A DNA stretch of 37,274 nucleotides from the NCBI GenBank assembly GCA_002717145.1, contig PBCP01000018.1:1-37274 (forward strand). The letters are read 5' to 3'. How positions within the stretch are numbered: position 1 is the stretch's first letter; every line of letters begins with the position of its first letter. The DNA is from Planctomycetaceae bacterium (GTDB lineage Bacteria > Planctomycetota > Planctomycetia > Pirellulales > Pirellulaceae). The translations under genes and the position numbers were made by a program. The notes beneath the pieces were generated by a model that was not told the DNA's origin, ran no database searches, and saw nothing but the letters and a program-made list of their open reading frames with translations. Positions 15,007 to 24,794 of the stretch are shown here, piece by piece.

Positions 15007-17430
15007 TTAATTATACCACCGCCGTCGCAATCCCCATTCAGCGGTTATCAGCAACACAAACAGAAAGACGAGCCAGTTCGCATTCCACAACAATTGCCGA
15101 TTTAGTTCCCTGATCACAACACGTTGCTCCTGAGGGATTTCATCACGTAGCAAATTCCATTGATTCAATGTATAGAATCGGCCACCGGACGTTGTTACAA
15201 GGTTTGCTAAAGCATCGATATCTGCAGAAGAGTCCATTTGTTCTTTAGCTTCACTTTCCACATCTAACCGCAGACTCGTGGGGGTCGAATTAACGTCGAC
15301 GGGGCTTACGAGTCGAATGGTGTAGTGTCCAACACGCAGGTCGTGAAGACTCGCATGAAATCGACCTTGATGAATTCCGCTCCGAGCCAATCGAACAATG
15401 GTACTCTTGCCTGTCGATTCGGCTAACTCGACGACGACACTATCTTCAGTCGGTGCATTTAAGGGATTGAGAAAGCGAACCTGAACATCCACACTATCTC
15501 CAAAAAAAATCTGCTGCGAATCCAGCGAAAGTTCAACTCCGGTGCGTCCCACTCCTACACTTGAGCCTGCCAGATAATTGATTAGCTGGATCCAATATCC
15601 GGCATGTGGATCATCCAATTCTCCTACCTGCCGCCAACGCCAGGTACTATCAAATCCTTGAAATATTATCCGTCCAGACCCTGAAAAATGCTGGGTAATC
15701 AGAGGTAGACGAGCTTGAGAGTCAGTGTCAGCATAGACCAAAACCTGAGCACCCGTTTGCAAAATAGGGGACTGAGTCAGCCAGAACGGGCCGGGGAGAT
15801 TCCTCCAAATCTGATTTTTCGTTTCTGAAGAATCTGAGACGGTAGTCAAAGCTGTCCGCTCCCCTAACTGAGAAAGCAACAAGGATGCCGGTTGTTTTAA
15901 CAATGTCATAGTTTCATAATTTGCGACATCTGCTGGAAACAATTCAGCGATCGGCTGACCGTTATATTCCCCGGGCAATGACCTCTCTCCGGCAACAAAA
16001 ACAAGCCCTCCGCCCCGTTGCTGCACAAAATCCACCAGCAGTGCTTGCGACTCCAACGTTAGCAACTTCACTGGTACATCACCAATAACAATGACATCAA
16101 ATCCGAACAACCAATCGCGGTCTTCTCTGATACCGGTAAACAATCGATTATCTTCCAATGCTAACTGAGGGTCCGCTGTCCCCAACACAACAGAAACATC
16201 AAACCGAGGCTGTCCCGATACATTCGTTGCTCGGCTCAAGAGATCTTCTAGTGCTCGGAATTCAAATCTAGGAAATTGCTCGACAATTAGCACCTTAATT
16301 GCATCGGCATGGACAAGGAAACGAAATTCATGGTGGTCAAGATGTCGTTGATGCCGACTACTACTTTCTTGATGGTCGCTGTCTCCAGCAAATTCAACAC
16401 GCAATGTCTGTTCCCCAGCGGATCGAGCTATATGTCTGATGGAAAGTGATGTCTGATTCTGCCCTGCCTTAAACGATGCGAGAACTTCCTGCTGGTCCTG
16501 ATCGCTAATCACTCGAAACGGAAAATCCTGAGCCACTTTTGTATTTCCATGACGTACAACATCTACTTCAAACACAACTGGCTGGTCCAAAAGTACTCTC
16601 TCAGGCCCGGACGGATTCATCAATTGGATTGTTTTCTGCTGAGTAACACTTGCAATTTGCGGTATGAAAACCGGAACAGATCGTTGGCGAGCCAATTCGG
16701 CCGCTCGGCTCAATGACACGCCAACGTTGGATTGACCGTCAGTAAGATAAACAATTGCGGCAATGGACTTACCGCGGTGGCGTTGCAGCACGTCGACGAT
16801 TGCTTGTCCTAAGGCAGACCCTTCAGACGAATCTAATGACGAGGGGGTAACTGGGTGACGCAAGCCCTGTGCTTGACGCCGAATCCCTTCCCCAACCTCG
16901 TAAATTACAACATCGTAATTCTCCTGAATCCCATGCAACTCTCCCGCCATAGCCTCTTCTGTCGACTCGACCTCCGTAGACGTTGTTCCGAGAAAAGCGT
17001 TGGCCAACATAATTCGTGGTATCGAAACTGTTGCATCATCGTTTGCCGACTGCGATTCCCATTGATCTCCAAGATTATCTGCTAACCAAGCTTGCGTTAA
17101 GCGGCTCAAATCAGCAACAGCAAACTCATCTTCGACTTGCATACTTAGCGACGAGTCCACAAGCACAATCAATTCAGATTTACCGGTTTGCTCTTCATGC
17201 GAAGCCCACCCCGGCAACATGCCTATAAGTACAACCATGGCGGTCATTCTCAATCCGGCCAACCAAATTCGTTGGTAAACTCGCAAATCACGGTTCCTCA
17301 ACACAAGCCACAGATTGAGTAAAAAAACAACGGCAATCCCAATCAACAGGAGTGGTTCCAATGGCCATTGGAACTGCAGTCGAGTCTGAGTTTGCCCCCA
17401 TAACAATTCAATCAAAGAGAAGTCGGTCAT
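15007..17430 (-). CDS. VWA-domain membrane protein with amidotransferase-like domain (807 aa)
   Basis: Two helices near the N-terminus (about 25-45 and 56-74) precede a von Willebrand factor A domain with an intact MIDAS start DSSLS at 92-96 and a later VYLTDGQSN element. A beta-sandwich region follows (about 265-350), then a Rossmann-like segment of the class I amidotransferase-like type seen in such proteins (VKVLIVEQFPRFEF and GGGLVFVAGERS). A second sandwich domain and a C-terminal helix (about 783-800) complete the protein. The MIDAS should bind a divalent metal and mediate protein contacts. No catalytic Cys-His pair of true amidotransferases is evident. Its ATG overlaps the stop of the BatA-like gene by 4 bases (ATGA). 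Confidence 0.86.
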   Translation of the reverse strand: MTDFSLIELLWGQTQTRLQFQWPLEPLLLIGIAVVFLLNLWLVLRNRDLRVYQRIWLAGLRMTAMVVLIGMLPGWASHEEQTGKSELIVLVDSSLSMQVEDEFAVADLSRLTQAWLADNLGDQWESQSANDDATVSIPRIMLANAFLGTTSTEVESTEEAMAGELHGIQENYDVVIYEVGEGIRRQAQGLRHPVTPSSLDSSEGSALGQAIVDVLQRHRGKSIAAIVYLTDGQSNVGVSLSRAAELARQRSVPVFIPQIASVTQQKTIQLMNPSGPERVLLDQPVVFEVDVVRHGNTKVAQDFPFRVISDQDQQEVLASFKAGQNQTSLSIRHIARSAGEQTLRVEFAGDSDHQESSSRHQRHLDHHEFRFLVHADAIKVLIVEQFPRFEFRALEDLLSRATNVSGQPRFDVSVVLGTADPQLALEDNRLFTGIREDRDWLFGFDVIVIGDVPVKLLTLESQALLVDFVQQRGGGLVFVAGERSLPGEYNGQPIAELFPADVANYETMTLLKQPASLLLSQLGERTALTTVSDSSETKNQIWRNLPGPFWLTQSPILQTGAQVLVYADTDSQARLPLITQHFSGSGRIIFQGFDSTWRWRQVGELDDPHAGYWIQLINYLAGSSVGVGRTGVELSLDSQQIFFGDSVDVQVRFLNPLNAPTEDSVVVELAESTGKSTIVRLARSGIHQGRFHASLHDLRVGHYTIRLVSPVDVNSTPTSLRLDVESEAKEQMDSSADIDALANLVTTSGGRFYTLNQWNLLRDEIPQEQRVVIRELNRQLLWNANWLVFLFVLLITAEWGLRRRWYN

Positions 17431-19625
17431 CGGCGACGTCCTCCTCGAAGATTACCGGAGTGTTGTCTTGTCAACCAAAACGTCTCCAACGTCATTAGCA
17501 ACAAGGTCAGGCACAGCATTTCCCGGAACAAGCCTCTTTGCTCACTGGTCGATGCCAACCCGGAACCCCCCAGCGAATTCTCGATACCAGAAACCACCTC
17601 ATCAATTACTCCAACCTCTAATAAGTCGTGATCACTTTCAGTCACGGCAAGATTACCTACGACTAAAGAAGAATTCACTACCTGCCCTGCCGAGCGATAA
17701 TTGACATAGTACACTCCCGGTTTTTTAAATTCGCGATGCCACCAATACGCATAAACCTCCCCTGAATCAGGATCTCGGGAGAATTCCATAAAGTATTCCT
17801 GAGTTTCACCATCCGGTCCCTGAACGGAAATAGTAACCGGACCATTGTTCATCGATATACGGCGTTCCGGGAATTCACCAATATTGACGTTGGCAGTACG
17901 GATTCGTTGCTCTAAGATATACCTCATTGATTCGTGAATTAAAGGTAGGAAACTGGGCCAGGCTCCCAAATCGCTCCAGCGTTGTTCGTCTGTCTCGATG
18001 GCAAGAGACGTACTAAAAGTAAGAACATGCCCTTTCCCAATGGGGCTGCATACTAAAAGAGGGGCACCGTTTGACAGCTCCAAAACCGTTTCCGACTCGT
18101 GGTTCTCTATGACCTCTATCTCAACATACTTATATATTGGTAACGCACTAATGCCGTTATTAGGGTGACTGCGAAACAATAGACCAATGTCGTGCCCTGT
18201 GACATGAATACTCGACTCGGTATCTTCAGTAGGTTCATTGGCGATAAAATTTCCCCACTGGAGACCTGCCTCCAATCCATTTTGTGAACCCCCATAAAAC
18301 GAATTATAGGATTCAAGATCCAATGCCTGCCCTGGAGCAACGATGAGAGTCCCACCTTGATTTACAAAACTCCGTAGACGCCGGATATTGAATGCTGAAA
18401 TCACATCTAACTCACACAATGCGATCACATCGTAATCCTCGAGGTGATATTGTTCAAATTCAACTTCGTTGATAGTTAGTGTAAAAACTGGCCAGTCAGG
18501 CAAATCGGTGGGCGCAAAAGCCAGTGAGACTGCCGCTGAAGCATCCTCGGCACCGTCGACACACAACACTCGAAGGCGAGCAGGACTATCAAATGCGAGC
18601 CATCTTGAGTTATCTAGAGCCAAAGAATCATCATCAAGCCGAGCTTCAATATGATGAGTTCCGGTATCCAGATTCTTCAAAGGAAGCTCCACCGAAGCTG
18701 TCTCTCCAGCTCCGATTTCTGTTTCGGTTCTAAGAACGAACTCATCATCCAGGAACCAGGAGATACCGACCGTGTTACTGGTTTGATGGTAATAGCAGGC
18801 AAGCTCAGCAACCACTGTAACGTCAGCAGCAAAGGCACCCTGATCATACTGAATGGCCAACCCGGTAATAGCTGAGTTTGCCATAGGTTCCACTCGGCAG
18901 TCAACAACATTGAGTGTTCCCAAATCTGACAAAGTTGACCTAGATGACACGGTGGGATCCTCTGATCCGATGATCGTTTCCCAAACATTTCGCTCCATGT
19001 CGGTAAAGACAACAAGATGCGCGTTGAGCAAATTAGGGTCCTGCTCGCGATAACGTTTGATTAATTCGGCACTAAGTTCTAAAACGTCTTGAAGGTTGCC
19101 CCCCGCAGATTGCACTGTAATTTCATTAATCGCCGCGGCAACCTGTTGGAAATCATTGCCGGGAATCTCAACGATCCACTGTTCAAATTCACCGATCGTC
19201 AGCACAGAAACAACATCTCCGTTCGGTAGTTCTCGAACATAATCAATCGCCTTTTGCTTGGCTTCTGCTAATGCTGACTTACCGGACTTTTGGTCAATCG
19301 TTGCCATGGAATAGGTACTATCAATAATCACAATGTGATGAGTCCCAGTTGATTCATCGCCCACTATTGGCCTTCGCACACCGGTACTCGGAGCACTAAT
19401 GGCGAATAGAAATAGCGCCAACACTGCAACTCGCAGTAGCACCAATAACAGATTTTGAAGCTTGGCTTTCTGAGATTCTTCCTGCCAGGCCTGTAAGACA
19501 AATTGCATGGCGGCCCAAGATTTGGGTTGAAAGTGACGTCGCCGCCATAGATGAATCCCCAGTGGTATTAAGAGTACAAAACTCCACCACAACCTTTCCG
19601 GCGCATCAAAAACCAAGGCAATCAT
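17427..19625 (-). CDS. BatA-like membrane protein with VWA domain (732 aa)
   Basis: The N-terminus matches the BatA / aerotolerance-regulator pattern: a helix at about 12-28, a WRRRHF stretch, then a second helix at about 57-77. A VWA domain follows with the metal site DSTYS at 102-106, in which Thr replaces the first Ser of the DxSxS motif, and LVVFTDME later. The central part has sandwich strands and a GGTLIVAPGQ amidotransferase-like segment. A C-terminal helix (about 700-720) precedes a basic tail GGRRR. In other bacteria Bat proteins work with MoxR ATPases at the inner membrane. It overlaps both neighbours by 4 bases, a strong sign of coupled expression. Confidence 0.88.
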   Translation of the reverse strand: MIALVFDAPERLWWSFVLLIPLGIHLWRRRHFQPKSWAAMQFVLQAWQEESQKAKLQNLLLVLLRVAVLALFLFAISAPSTGVRRPIVGDESTGTHHIVIIDSTYSMATIDQKSGKSALAEAKQKAIDYVRELPNGDVVSVLTIGEFEQWIVEIPGNDFQQVAAAINEITVQSAGGNLQDVLELSAELIKRYREQDPNLLNAHLVVFTDMERNVWETIIGSEDPTVSSRSTLSDLGTLNVVDCRVEPMANSAITGLAIQYDQGAFAADVTVVAELACYYHQTSNTVGISWFLDDEFVLRTETEIGAGETASVELPLKNLDTGTHHIEARLDDDSLALDNSRWLAFDSPARLRVLCVDGAEDASAAVSLAFAPTDLPDWPVFTLTINEVEFEQYHLEDYDVIALCELDVISAFNIRRLRSFVNQGGTLIVAPGQALDLESYNSFYGGSQNGLEAGLQWGNFIANEPTEDTESSIHVTGHDIGLLFRSHPNNGISALPIYKYVEIEVIENHESETVLELSNGAPLLVCSPIGKGHVLTFSTSLAIETDEQRWSDLGAWPSFLPLIHESMRYILEQRIRTANVNIGEFPERRISMNNGPVTISVQGPDGETQEYFMEFSRDPDSGEVYAYWWHREFKKPGVYYVNYRSAGQVVNSSLVVGNLAVTESDHDLLEVGVIDEVVSGIENSLGGSGLASTSEQRGLFREMLCLTLLLMTLETFWLTRQHSGNLRGGRRR

Positions 19626-20545
19626 CCGGACATCCCTCGCGTCTGCATTCTTTGAAAGTATGCCAGAAGAGCCGCCTGTAGATTCACATCGGAAACCATG
19701 AGTTCATAATCTGCCCCCAAATTTCGAACACGTTTTTCAAGTCCCTGACAAAACTCGGCAACCAATGCTCGATACTTACGGTTGATAACGCCGGCATCCA
19801 CCCTTGCCACGCGTTCACCCTCAAGTCCATTGAGCTGCAAATCCCCTGTGAAAGGAAATTCCAGTTCATCGCGATCGAGCACCTGTAACAATGTGACATC
19901 ATGTCCTTCTACCCGGAGACGTTCGATACCCTGATACAACGATGATAGGTCCGTTAGAAAATCGCTCAGTATGTAAACGACACTTCGCTGTGGCAGACGT
20001 TCAGCTGTTTCACGAAGCAAATTGCCAAACGCATTATTCTCGGGAGACGAATTTGAATCGTCACCGCACTGATCCTGCAGAAGGACAGTCAATCGATCAA
20101 GCTGGTCCGGATGCGAGGAGGCTGGTAACCATGCGTCAATCGAGTCAGTCCCCGTCCCCGCCCCAGCCGCATCGCCGTTACGTAAGACAAGCCAACATAA
20201 CGCAAGAGCGATACATTCAGCATATTGCTGTTTACTCAACCCATCCTGAGGGCCGTAGTGCATACTGGCAGACGAATCCACGATCATACAACAGTGCAAA
20301 TTCGTTTCTTCGACAAACTGCTTGAGATAAAGTTTATCTGTTCGACCATACACTTTCCAATCCACATGGCGCAAATCGTCACCGGGAACATATTCACGAT
20401 GTTCGGCAAACTCAACGCTTACACCTCGAAAGGGACTTCGGTGACTTCCCGCCAGCAATCCTTCGACAATCTGGCGAGACCTCAGAGAAAGGCCGTCAAG
20501 AGCTGCGAGCGTTTTCGGATCTAAGGAGTTTGGAAGATTGGGCAC
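19622..20545 (-). CDS. DUF58 protein with VWA-like fold
   Basis: A 307-residue soluble DUF58 protein. Family signature segments are [44 protein letters not shown] and the VWA-like metal motif DSSAS at 90-94, followed by [11 protein letters not shown]58 proteins accompany MoxR ATPases and are thought to be partners or adaptors. The start is GTG at 20545, with GGGGA 5 bases upstream; it overlaps the end of the MoxR gene by 50 bases. An in-frame TGA lies just upstream, so no longer start is possible. No transmembrane segment is present, unlike some DUF58 proteins. Confidence 0.93.
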   Translation of the reverse strand: MPNLPNSLDPKTLAALDGLSLRSRQIVEGLLAGSHRSPFRGVSVEFAEHREYVPGDDLRHVDWKVYGRTDKLYLKQFVEETNLHCCMIVDSSASMHYGPQDGLSKQQYAECIALALCWLVLRNGDAAGAGTGTDSIDAWLPASSHPDQLDRLTVLLQDQCGDDSNSSPENNAFGNLLRETAERLPQRSVVYILSDFLTDLSSLYQGIERLRVEGHDVTLLQVLDRDELEFPFTGDLQLNGLEGERVARVDAGVINRKYRALVAEFCQGLEKRVRNLGADYELMVSDVNLQAALLAYFQRMQTRGMSG

Positions 20546-21578
20546 GCTGATCCCCGGTCATCGTGGTAGGGTTATCGATTTCTGCCAAGCCTGTTGACTG
20601 CAGTTCCTGAATTATATGATCAATAATCTGATCGGCTGTAACCTGACTGGCTGCTGCAGCATAGTGAAGGCGAATTCGATGACGCAAAACGCTATGGGCA
20701 ACAGCAATCACATCTTCATAATCGACCGAAAGTTTGCCCTTCAGGAGCGCGCGAGCTTTAGCACCCAGTACCAAAAATTGACTACTTCTGGGACCTGCGC
20801 CCCAGGCAACATGTTCGCGCACATAGTCTGACGCGTCAGAATCAGGCCGCGAGTACCGGGCCAGTTTGATCGCAAATTGAGTAACATGACCGGCCACAGG
20901 CATTTCCCGGACTAATTGAATCGCACGCTCAATATCGGATGCCGCGATTACCTGCTCTGCTGATTCCTGTTCCAAACCTGTCGTTCGCTGAACGATTGCC
21001 AACTCTTCCTCTTCGGTCGGGTAGTCAATCAGTAGCTGAAACATAAATCGATCCAACTGAGCTTCCGGCAAAGGATAGGTCCCTTCCTGTTCAATTGGAT
21101 TTTGAGTAGCCAGCACGAAAAACGGGCTCGCCAATTGGCGGCTCCGCCCACCAACAGTAACCTGACGCTCCTGCATACCTTCCAGCAGTGCTGCCTGTGT
21201 TTTAGGAGGAGTACGATTGATCTCGTCAGCAAGTAAAACATTCGTAAAAAGTGGCCCCTGCTTAAATTCAAGCTCTCGCTGACCGGTTTCCACACTTTCC
21301 TGAATGATCTCTGTCCCGGTAATATCCGTTGGCATAAGATCCGGCGTAAACTGGATTCGCCCAAAAGACAGATTCATCGTATTTGCTAATGTCTGCACCA
21401 TTAACGTTTTTGCCAGCCCCGGAACACCAACCAGCAAACAATGCCCCTGGCATAGCATCGCTATCAACATTTGCTCAATCACATCTGTCTGCCCGACAAT
21501 TTCTCTGGCAACCTGTTCACGTACACCCTGACACAATTGTTGGACGTCGCATACTGCCTGTTCGATGTCTGTTCCCAT
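20496..21578 (-). CDS. MoxR-family AAA+ ATPase
   Basis: A 360-residue MoxR ATPase of the AAA_3 group. Walker A is GVPGLAKT (51-58), Walker B LLADEIN (115-121), sensor [22 protein letters not shown] from about 157, with the arginine finger region LDRF, and a C-terminal lid domain ([18 protein letters not shown]). MoxR proteins act as chaperone-like ATPases that mature or insert metal cofactors in protein complexes, working with VWA-domain partners. Here the partners are likely the DUF58 and two VWA proteins encoded just downstream. The ATG at 21578 lies 4 bases after the PQQ-like gene's stop. No targeting signal is seen, so it is cytoplasmic. Confidence 0.95.
   Translation of the reverse strand: MGTDIEQAVCDVQQLCQGVREQVAREIVGQTDVIEQMLIAMLCQGHCLLVGVPGLAKTLMVQTLANTMNLSFGRIQFTPDLMPTDITGTEIIQESVETGQRELEFKQGPLFTNVLLADEINRTPPKTQAALLEGMQERQVTVGGRSRQLASPFFVLATQNPIEQEGTYPLPEAQLDRFMFQLLIDYPTEEEELAIVQRTTGLEQESAEQVIAASDIERAIQLVREMPVAGHVTQFAIKLARYSRPDSDASDYVREHVAWGAGPRSSQFLVLGAKARALLKGKLSVDYEDVIAVAHSVLRHRIRLHYAAAASQVTADQIIDHIIQELQSTGLAEIDNPTTMTGDQRAQSSKLLRSENARSS
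20551..20555 (-). promoter_or_regulatory. Ribosome binding site deciding GTG start at 20545
   Basis: GGGGA on the minus strand, 5 bases before GTG at 20545 and within the MoxR coding region. An in-frame TGA four codons upstream of the GTG rules out a longer protein. Confidence 0.6.
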
Positions 21579-21582
21579 CGGC

Positions 21583-23745
21583 CTATTTCTCTTCTGTCTT
21601 CACCATTGGCGCTGCTTCAACTGCAGTTATCATCTTACCATCAAAGAATACCGCTAGACGATCACTCATCTGTATCTGTGTGGCAAAGGGAATAGCCGGC
21701 AACGAAACTTGAACCATTGCCTCGCCCGATCGTTCATCCCAACTTACCACCGTCAGTTCGCGGTTCCCGTTAACGCGATAGACCGTCCCGCCAGACTGGC
21801 AGACCCCAAAAGGCCCATCAGAATCTGGCTCTGTAATTGCAATCGGAGTCCGTGATACATGCTCGACGGATCTCAAATACCAAAGTCGATCTCCACAAAG
21901 TAATACTCGCCCCCGAGGTGTCACAAGGACTTCAGCCCAACCCAAGTCATTTTCGCTATAGTAATCCGTTAACAATCCGGTTCGCAGATCAAGCGAGAAC
22001 ACATTTGCCGAGTCAGCAGGTGCTATCACCACTGCCATCTCATTCCGATCAAATCCAGCGGTTGAACGACGAACCGTGCGAGTTTCCAGTTCAGCCGATG
22101 CAAGTGTGTGATAACTTCGGGGGTAAGTACAAACCCAATGCAACTGCCCTGATAGATCTACCGCCGCTACCATGCCCGTGTTTGTTGTAAAAATCGCCTT
22201 TGTTCCAATGACGTCCAACCCCCCGGAGGTCAAATCTGTAATAGTACGATTGGCAATAGGCCGAGCAGATCCTACATAACACTTCCAGTTCAGCCTTCCT
22301 CCATCCAAATCGTAACTCGCCAGATAGTGTCGGCACTGAAACGCCTGATTCTCGCGTATTCCAATCAACAATTGTTCCCCTACAATTTTCGGAGGTGTTG
22401 CAAACACCTGATAGGAGTCTTTACGAGGTTGTGGTAATGTCAGGGGAAAACCATCAAGCATCCGTCCCTGCTCAGCCAGATCTAAAACGACGACTGAATT
22501 ACCCTGTATACTTCCGACATCAACGCTTTGGTGATGCGTCAAAGCAGGATCTCCCTGTCGAGCTGCGAGCAAATCTCCAGCTACTTCGACCACCGGTGTA
22601 CTGTTTCCCCAGTAGGGTATCTCAAAATCAAACCAATCAGCCGTCTCCTGCTGTTGATTACGGACTAACCAAAAAGCTTCATCTTGTTCACCAAAAAGCG
22701 GCTTTCCAGTTTCAAGATTCAAAGCCAGTATTCCGTTCAGGGTGTTGGCAAACAAACGCTCACCGACCACCATAAACCGAACATTCAGCTTTTGTTCCAG
22801 CCCCTTGCCATCAAGTAAGGAAGAGACATCACGTTGCCAAACCACACCTTTGCCAAATGCTCGCTCTCCGGAATTTCTTTGCCCGGCGGTTTGGGCAACT
22901 TGAACCTGAGGCAAAAATCCAGCTGCTGGATCAGTGCCTCCGAAATGTTGTTGAAAAAAACCATTCAGCAAGTCCTGCAAGCTTCCATGAAGGCCACCAA
23001 GTGAATAAAAAGATTTAGAGTCCATACTTTGAAGAGACTTCATTCTCTTTAGAGCAGCTACTTCGCGACCTTCAAGGATATCAAGAATCACGTAACGTAC
23101 CCCCACTTTCAATTGATCAGGCGACTTTGCGTCAGAAACAAACTGCCATTTTCCGGTGTACGTACTATTGCCCTCTACGATTGGTGCCGTCGAATGTTGA
23201 GCCAAAATAGCGCGTGCGGCACTCAAATCACCATGAAGTATTAATGAATCACATATCGCCAGATTCCAATTCGTCTTGATTGTGTGTTGAGCAAAAAAAC
23301 TGGTGTATTTCAAAGAGGCGATAATTCCACTGCGTATTGCTTTTGCCTGCTTCTCAAGTTCCTGAGGCCCAAGATCATGCGTTAACAATTCAGAGTTAAT
23401 GAAATACCAAGCTTTTGCAAATTGAGGGATGCTATGAAAACTACGAAAAGGAATATCCGGATCATCCGACAATGGCACAAGAACATCTGTGTGTTCATAA
23501 AGCAACTGGCTGATTCGATCCTCGGCCCGATTAGACAACCCTAATTCCAAGGCCTGATTAGCCTGCTCGATTAGTTGATACCCTTCCGGTGATAACAGGT
23601 TTAGACGCTGATCCTCCAGACCTGCCGGATTTATCACCGGCGAAAGAGGCGTCTGGGCGGGCAAATCCTGGCAGATCCAAGACAGGATCAAAGCGACGAA
23701 AACAACGTATCGCCGAAAGCTGTTCGTTAATCCACCTTGAGCCAT
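21583..23745 (-). CDS. Exported PQQ-like beta-propeller protein (720 aa)
   Basis: With the start at 23745 the protein opens with a classical signal peptide ([20 protein letters not shown], cleavage near LPAQ). Residues about 40-300 are helical and TPR-like. From about 300 onward there are propeller blades of the PQQ/quinoprotein type: [65 protein letters not shown] and [12 protein letters not shown]. There is no obvious dehydrogenase metal site, so it is more likely a structural or binding propeller (BamB-like fold) than a quinoprotein enzyme. Longer starts (ATG 23760, ATG 23778, TTG 23787) exist, but GGCGGGA sits 6 bases before 23745. It is the second gene of the MoxR operon. Confidence 0.85.
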   Translation of the reverse strand: MAQGGLTNSFRRYVVFVALILSWICQDLPAQTPLSPVINPAGLEDQRLNLLSPEGYQLIEQANQALELGLSNRAEDRISQLLYEHTDVLVPLSDDPDIPFRSFHSIPQFAKAWYFINSELLTHDLGPQELEKQAKAIRSGIIASLKYTSFFAQHTIKTNWNLAICDSLILHGDLSAARAILAQHSTAPIVEGNSTYTGKWQFVSDAKSPDQLKVGVRYVILDILEGREVAALKRMKSLQSMDSKSFYSLGGLHGSLQDLLNGFFQQHFGGTDPAAGFLPQVQVAQTAGQRNSGERAFGKGVVWQRDVSSLLDGKGLEQKLNVRFMVVGERLFANTLNGILALNLETGKPLFGEQDEAFWLVRNQQQETADWFDFEIPYWGNSTPVVEVAGDLLAARQGDPALTHHQSVDVGSIQGNSVVVLDLAEQGRMLDGFPLTLPQPRKDSYQVFATPPKIVGEQLLIGIRENQAFQCRHYLASYDLDGGRLNWKCYVGSARPIANRTITDLTSGGLDVIGTKAIFTTNTGMVAAVDLSGQLHWVCTYPRSYHTLASAELETRTVRRSTAGFDRNEMAVVIAPADSANVFSLDLRTGLLTDYYSENDLGWAEVLVTPRGRVLLCGDRLWYLRSVEHVSRTPIAITEPDSDGPFGVCQSGGTVYRVNGNRELTVVSWDERSGEAMVQVSLPAIPFATQIQMSDRLAVFFDGKMITAVEAAPMVKTEEK

Positions 23746-23751
23746 TTCGAA

Positions 23752-23758
23752 TCCCGCC
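23752..23758 (-). promoter_or_regulatory. Ribosome binding site deciding ATG start at 23745
   Basis: GGCGGGA on the minus strand, 6 bases before ATG at 23745. It favours the start that places a signal peptide at the N-terminus of the propeller protein. Confidence 0.5.
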
Positions 23759-23761
23759 ATG

Positions 23762-23992
23762 CTATTGTCTAGTGGCATAGCCTTCAACCATACGTCCTAC
23801 ATAAAAAACGCATACGCCGAAAATCATTGCGACTAACAACCCATCCACTCCAAAGCCAAAAACATCCTGGCCTGTACGTTCCAATTCACTCTCATTCGTG
23901 TCCGGATCGTCAAAAATCAACTGCAGAACGATAGCTGCTGGAAGAATGACAAGTCCGACAATTTGCATTAGTTTGCCAAGTAATCTGACCAA
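23762..23992 (-). CDS. Small two-helix membrane protein
   Basis: About 76 residues from TTG at 23992, with two hydrophobic helices: one starting LMQIVGLVILPAAIVLQLIF, then one at VDGLLVAMIFGVCVFYVGRM. An acidic loop (DDPDTNESELE) joins them and the tail is EGYATRQ. Small proteins of this layout occur in planctomycetes, but I know no function. The start is uncertain: GGAGAAGG (23997-24004) suits TTG 23992, TTG 24007 gives a longer form, and ATG 23968 gives 68 residues. It is the first gene of the MoxR/VWA run and lies 16 bases from the next gene's preferred start, so it may anchor or regulate that system. Confidence 0.7.
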   Translation of the reverse strand: MVRLLGKLMQIVGLVILPAAIVLQLIFDDPDTNESELERTGQDVFGFGVDGLLVAMIFGVCVFYVGRMVEGYATRQ

Positions 23993-24117
23993 GATGCCTT
24001 CTCCCAAGAAATGTTGTCAAATTTGACGAGTTGATATAGTGAATTACCCCTAGATGGATTTATCCTATTTTAGGTAGAGGCCAACCAAATCACCAACACT
24101 TACAACAAAAGATAGGT
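23993..24117. promoter_or_regulatory. Divergent intergenic region with a 12-base palindrome
   Basis: The region lies between the start of the MoxR/VWA operon (minus) and the DUF983 gene (plus), so promoters for both should be here. A perfect palindrome GTCAAATTTGAC occupies 24016-24027 and could be a regulator site. On the plus strand TTGTCA (24014-24019) and TATAGT (24035-24040) are 15 bases apart, short for a standard promoter. On the minus strand the palindrome contains TTGACA. These are candidates only. Confidence 0.35.
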
Positions 24118-24474
24118 ATGCGATTCTTCAAAATTATTCTTCAAAGCCTGAGATTGAAATGCTGCTTATGCGGGCAGGGAAAGATGTTTCGTAAATGGCT
24201 AATCATGAATGAAGATTGTCCACAATGTGGATGCCACTTCGAACGCGAAGAAGGGTTTTTCCTCGGAAGTATCTACGTCAACTACACTTTCACGGCACTC
24301 ACCATGACCGCCTTCTACATGCTGGCATATTTCTTAGAATGGGCTGAAAATCAGACACTCTTAATCTGGGCGTTGATCTATGTCATCCTGGTCCCGGCAA
24401 TCATCCATCCGTTTGCCAGAAGTTTATGGGCTGGATTCGATCAGATGTGGGACCCACGCGAAAAAACGGATTAA
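24118..24474 (+). CDS. DUF983 membrane protein with two Cys pairs
   Basis: A 118-residue DUF983 protein. Two zinc-knuckle-like pairs are visible, C15-x2-C18 (CLCGQGKMF) and C34-x2-C37 (CPQCGC), followed by FFLGSIYVNY and two transmembrane helices (about 53-75 and 80-100). DUF983 genes are often found beside cytochrome oxidase genes in other phyla, and this one meets the tail of the oxidase cluster, which suggests an assembly role. No biochemical function is established to my knowledge. The ATG at 24118 follows GATAGGT. It is the only plus-strand gene of the respiratory region, and its stop overlaps the opposing gene's stop by 4 bases (TTAA). Confidence 0.87.
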   Translation: MRFFKIILQSLRLKCCLCGQGKMFRKWLIMNEDCPQCGCHFEREEGFFLGSIYVNYTFTALTMTAFYMLAYFLEWAENQTLLIWALIYVILVPAIIHPFARSLWAGFDQMWDPREKTD

Positions 24475-24782
24475 ATTCCTTCCGGTGAGTCCGATTGCTC
24501 TGCGATATTATCCAGCGGAGCATCTATCATTGAATCCTTGGAAATATTCTTCTTATTCTTTCGAATAAGCAAATAGAAGTACGTGCCGATCCCAGTCAAA
24601 ATACTGAACGGCATCGCCATCATAAACATGATGCTCCAAAAATAACCCTGAATTAACTCAGGATTATTTTCAGACAAACTGTCTTTACATGTAGGACAAG
24701 CTTGAACAGAATCAGCCACTAGAATCGCAAGTAGCAAAGCCAAAGCCGTCGTTAGTCGGATTGCAAATGGGAAACGAGTCAT
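24471..24782 (-). CDS. Small membrane protein with N-terminal CPTC motif
   Basis: 103 residues. The signal peptide (hydrophobic residues about 9-25) is cleaved probably just before ACPTCKD, placing Cys29 and Cys32 at the start of the exported part. One transmembrane helix follows (about 48-72), then a short charged cytoplasmic tail. A CxxC pair held close to the outer membrane face would fit metal or thiol chemistry. As the last gene of the oxidase cluster, a role in copper delivery or subunit assembly is a reasonable guess, but I recognise no characterised family. The ATG at 24782 is 12 bases after the DUF420 gene. The gene converges on DUF983 with a 4-base overlap. Confidence 0.78.
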   Translation of the reverse strand: MTRFPFAIRLTTALALLLAILVADSVQACPTCKDSLSENNPELIQGYFWSIMFMMAMPFSILTGIGTYFYLLIRKNKKNISKDSMIDAPLDNIAEQSDSPEGI

Positions 24783-24794
24783 GATTACACTATC

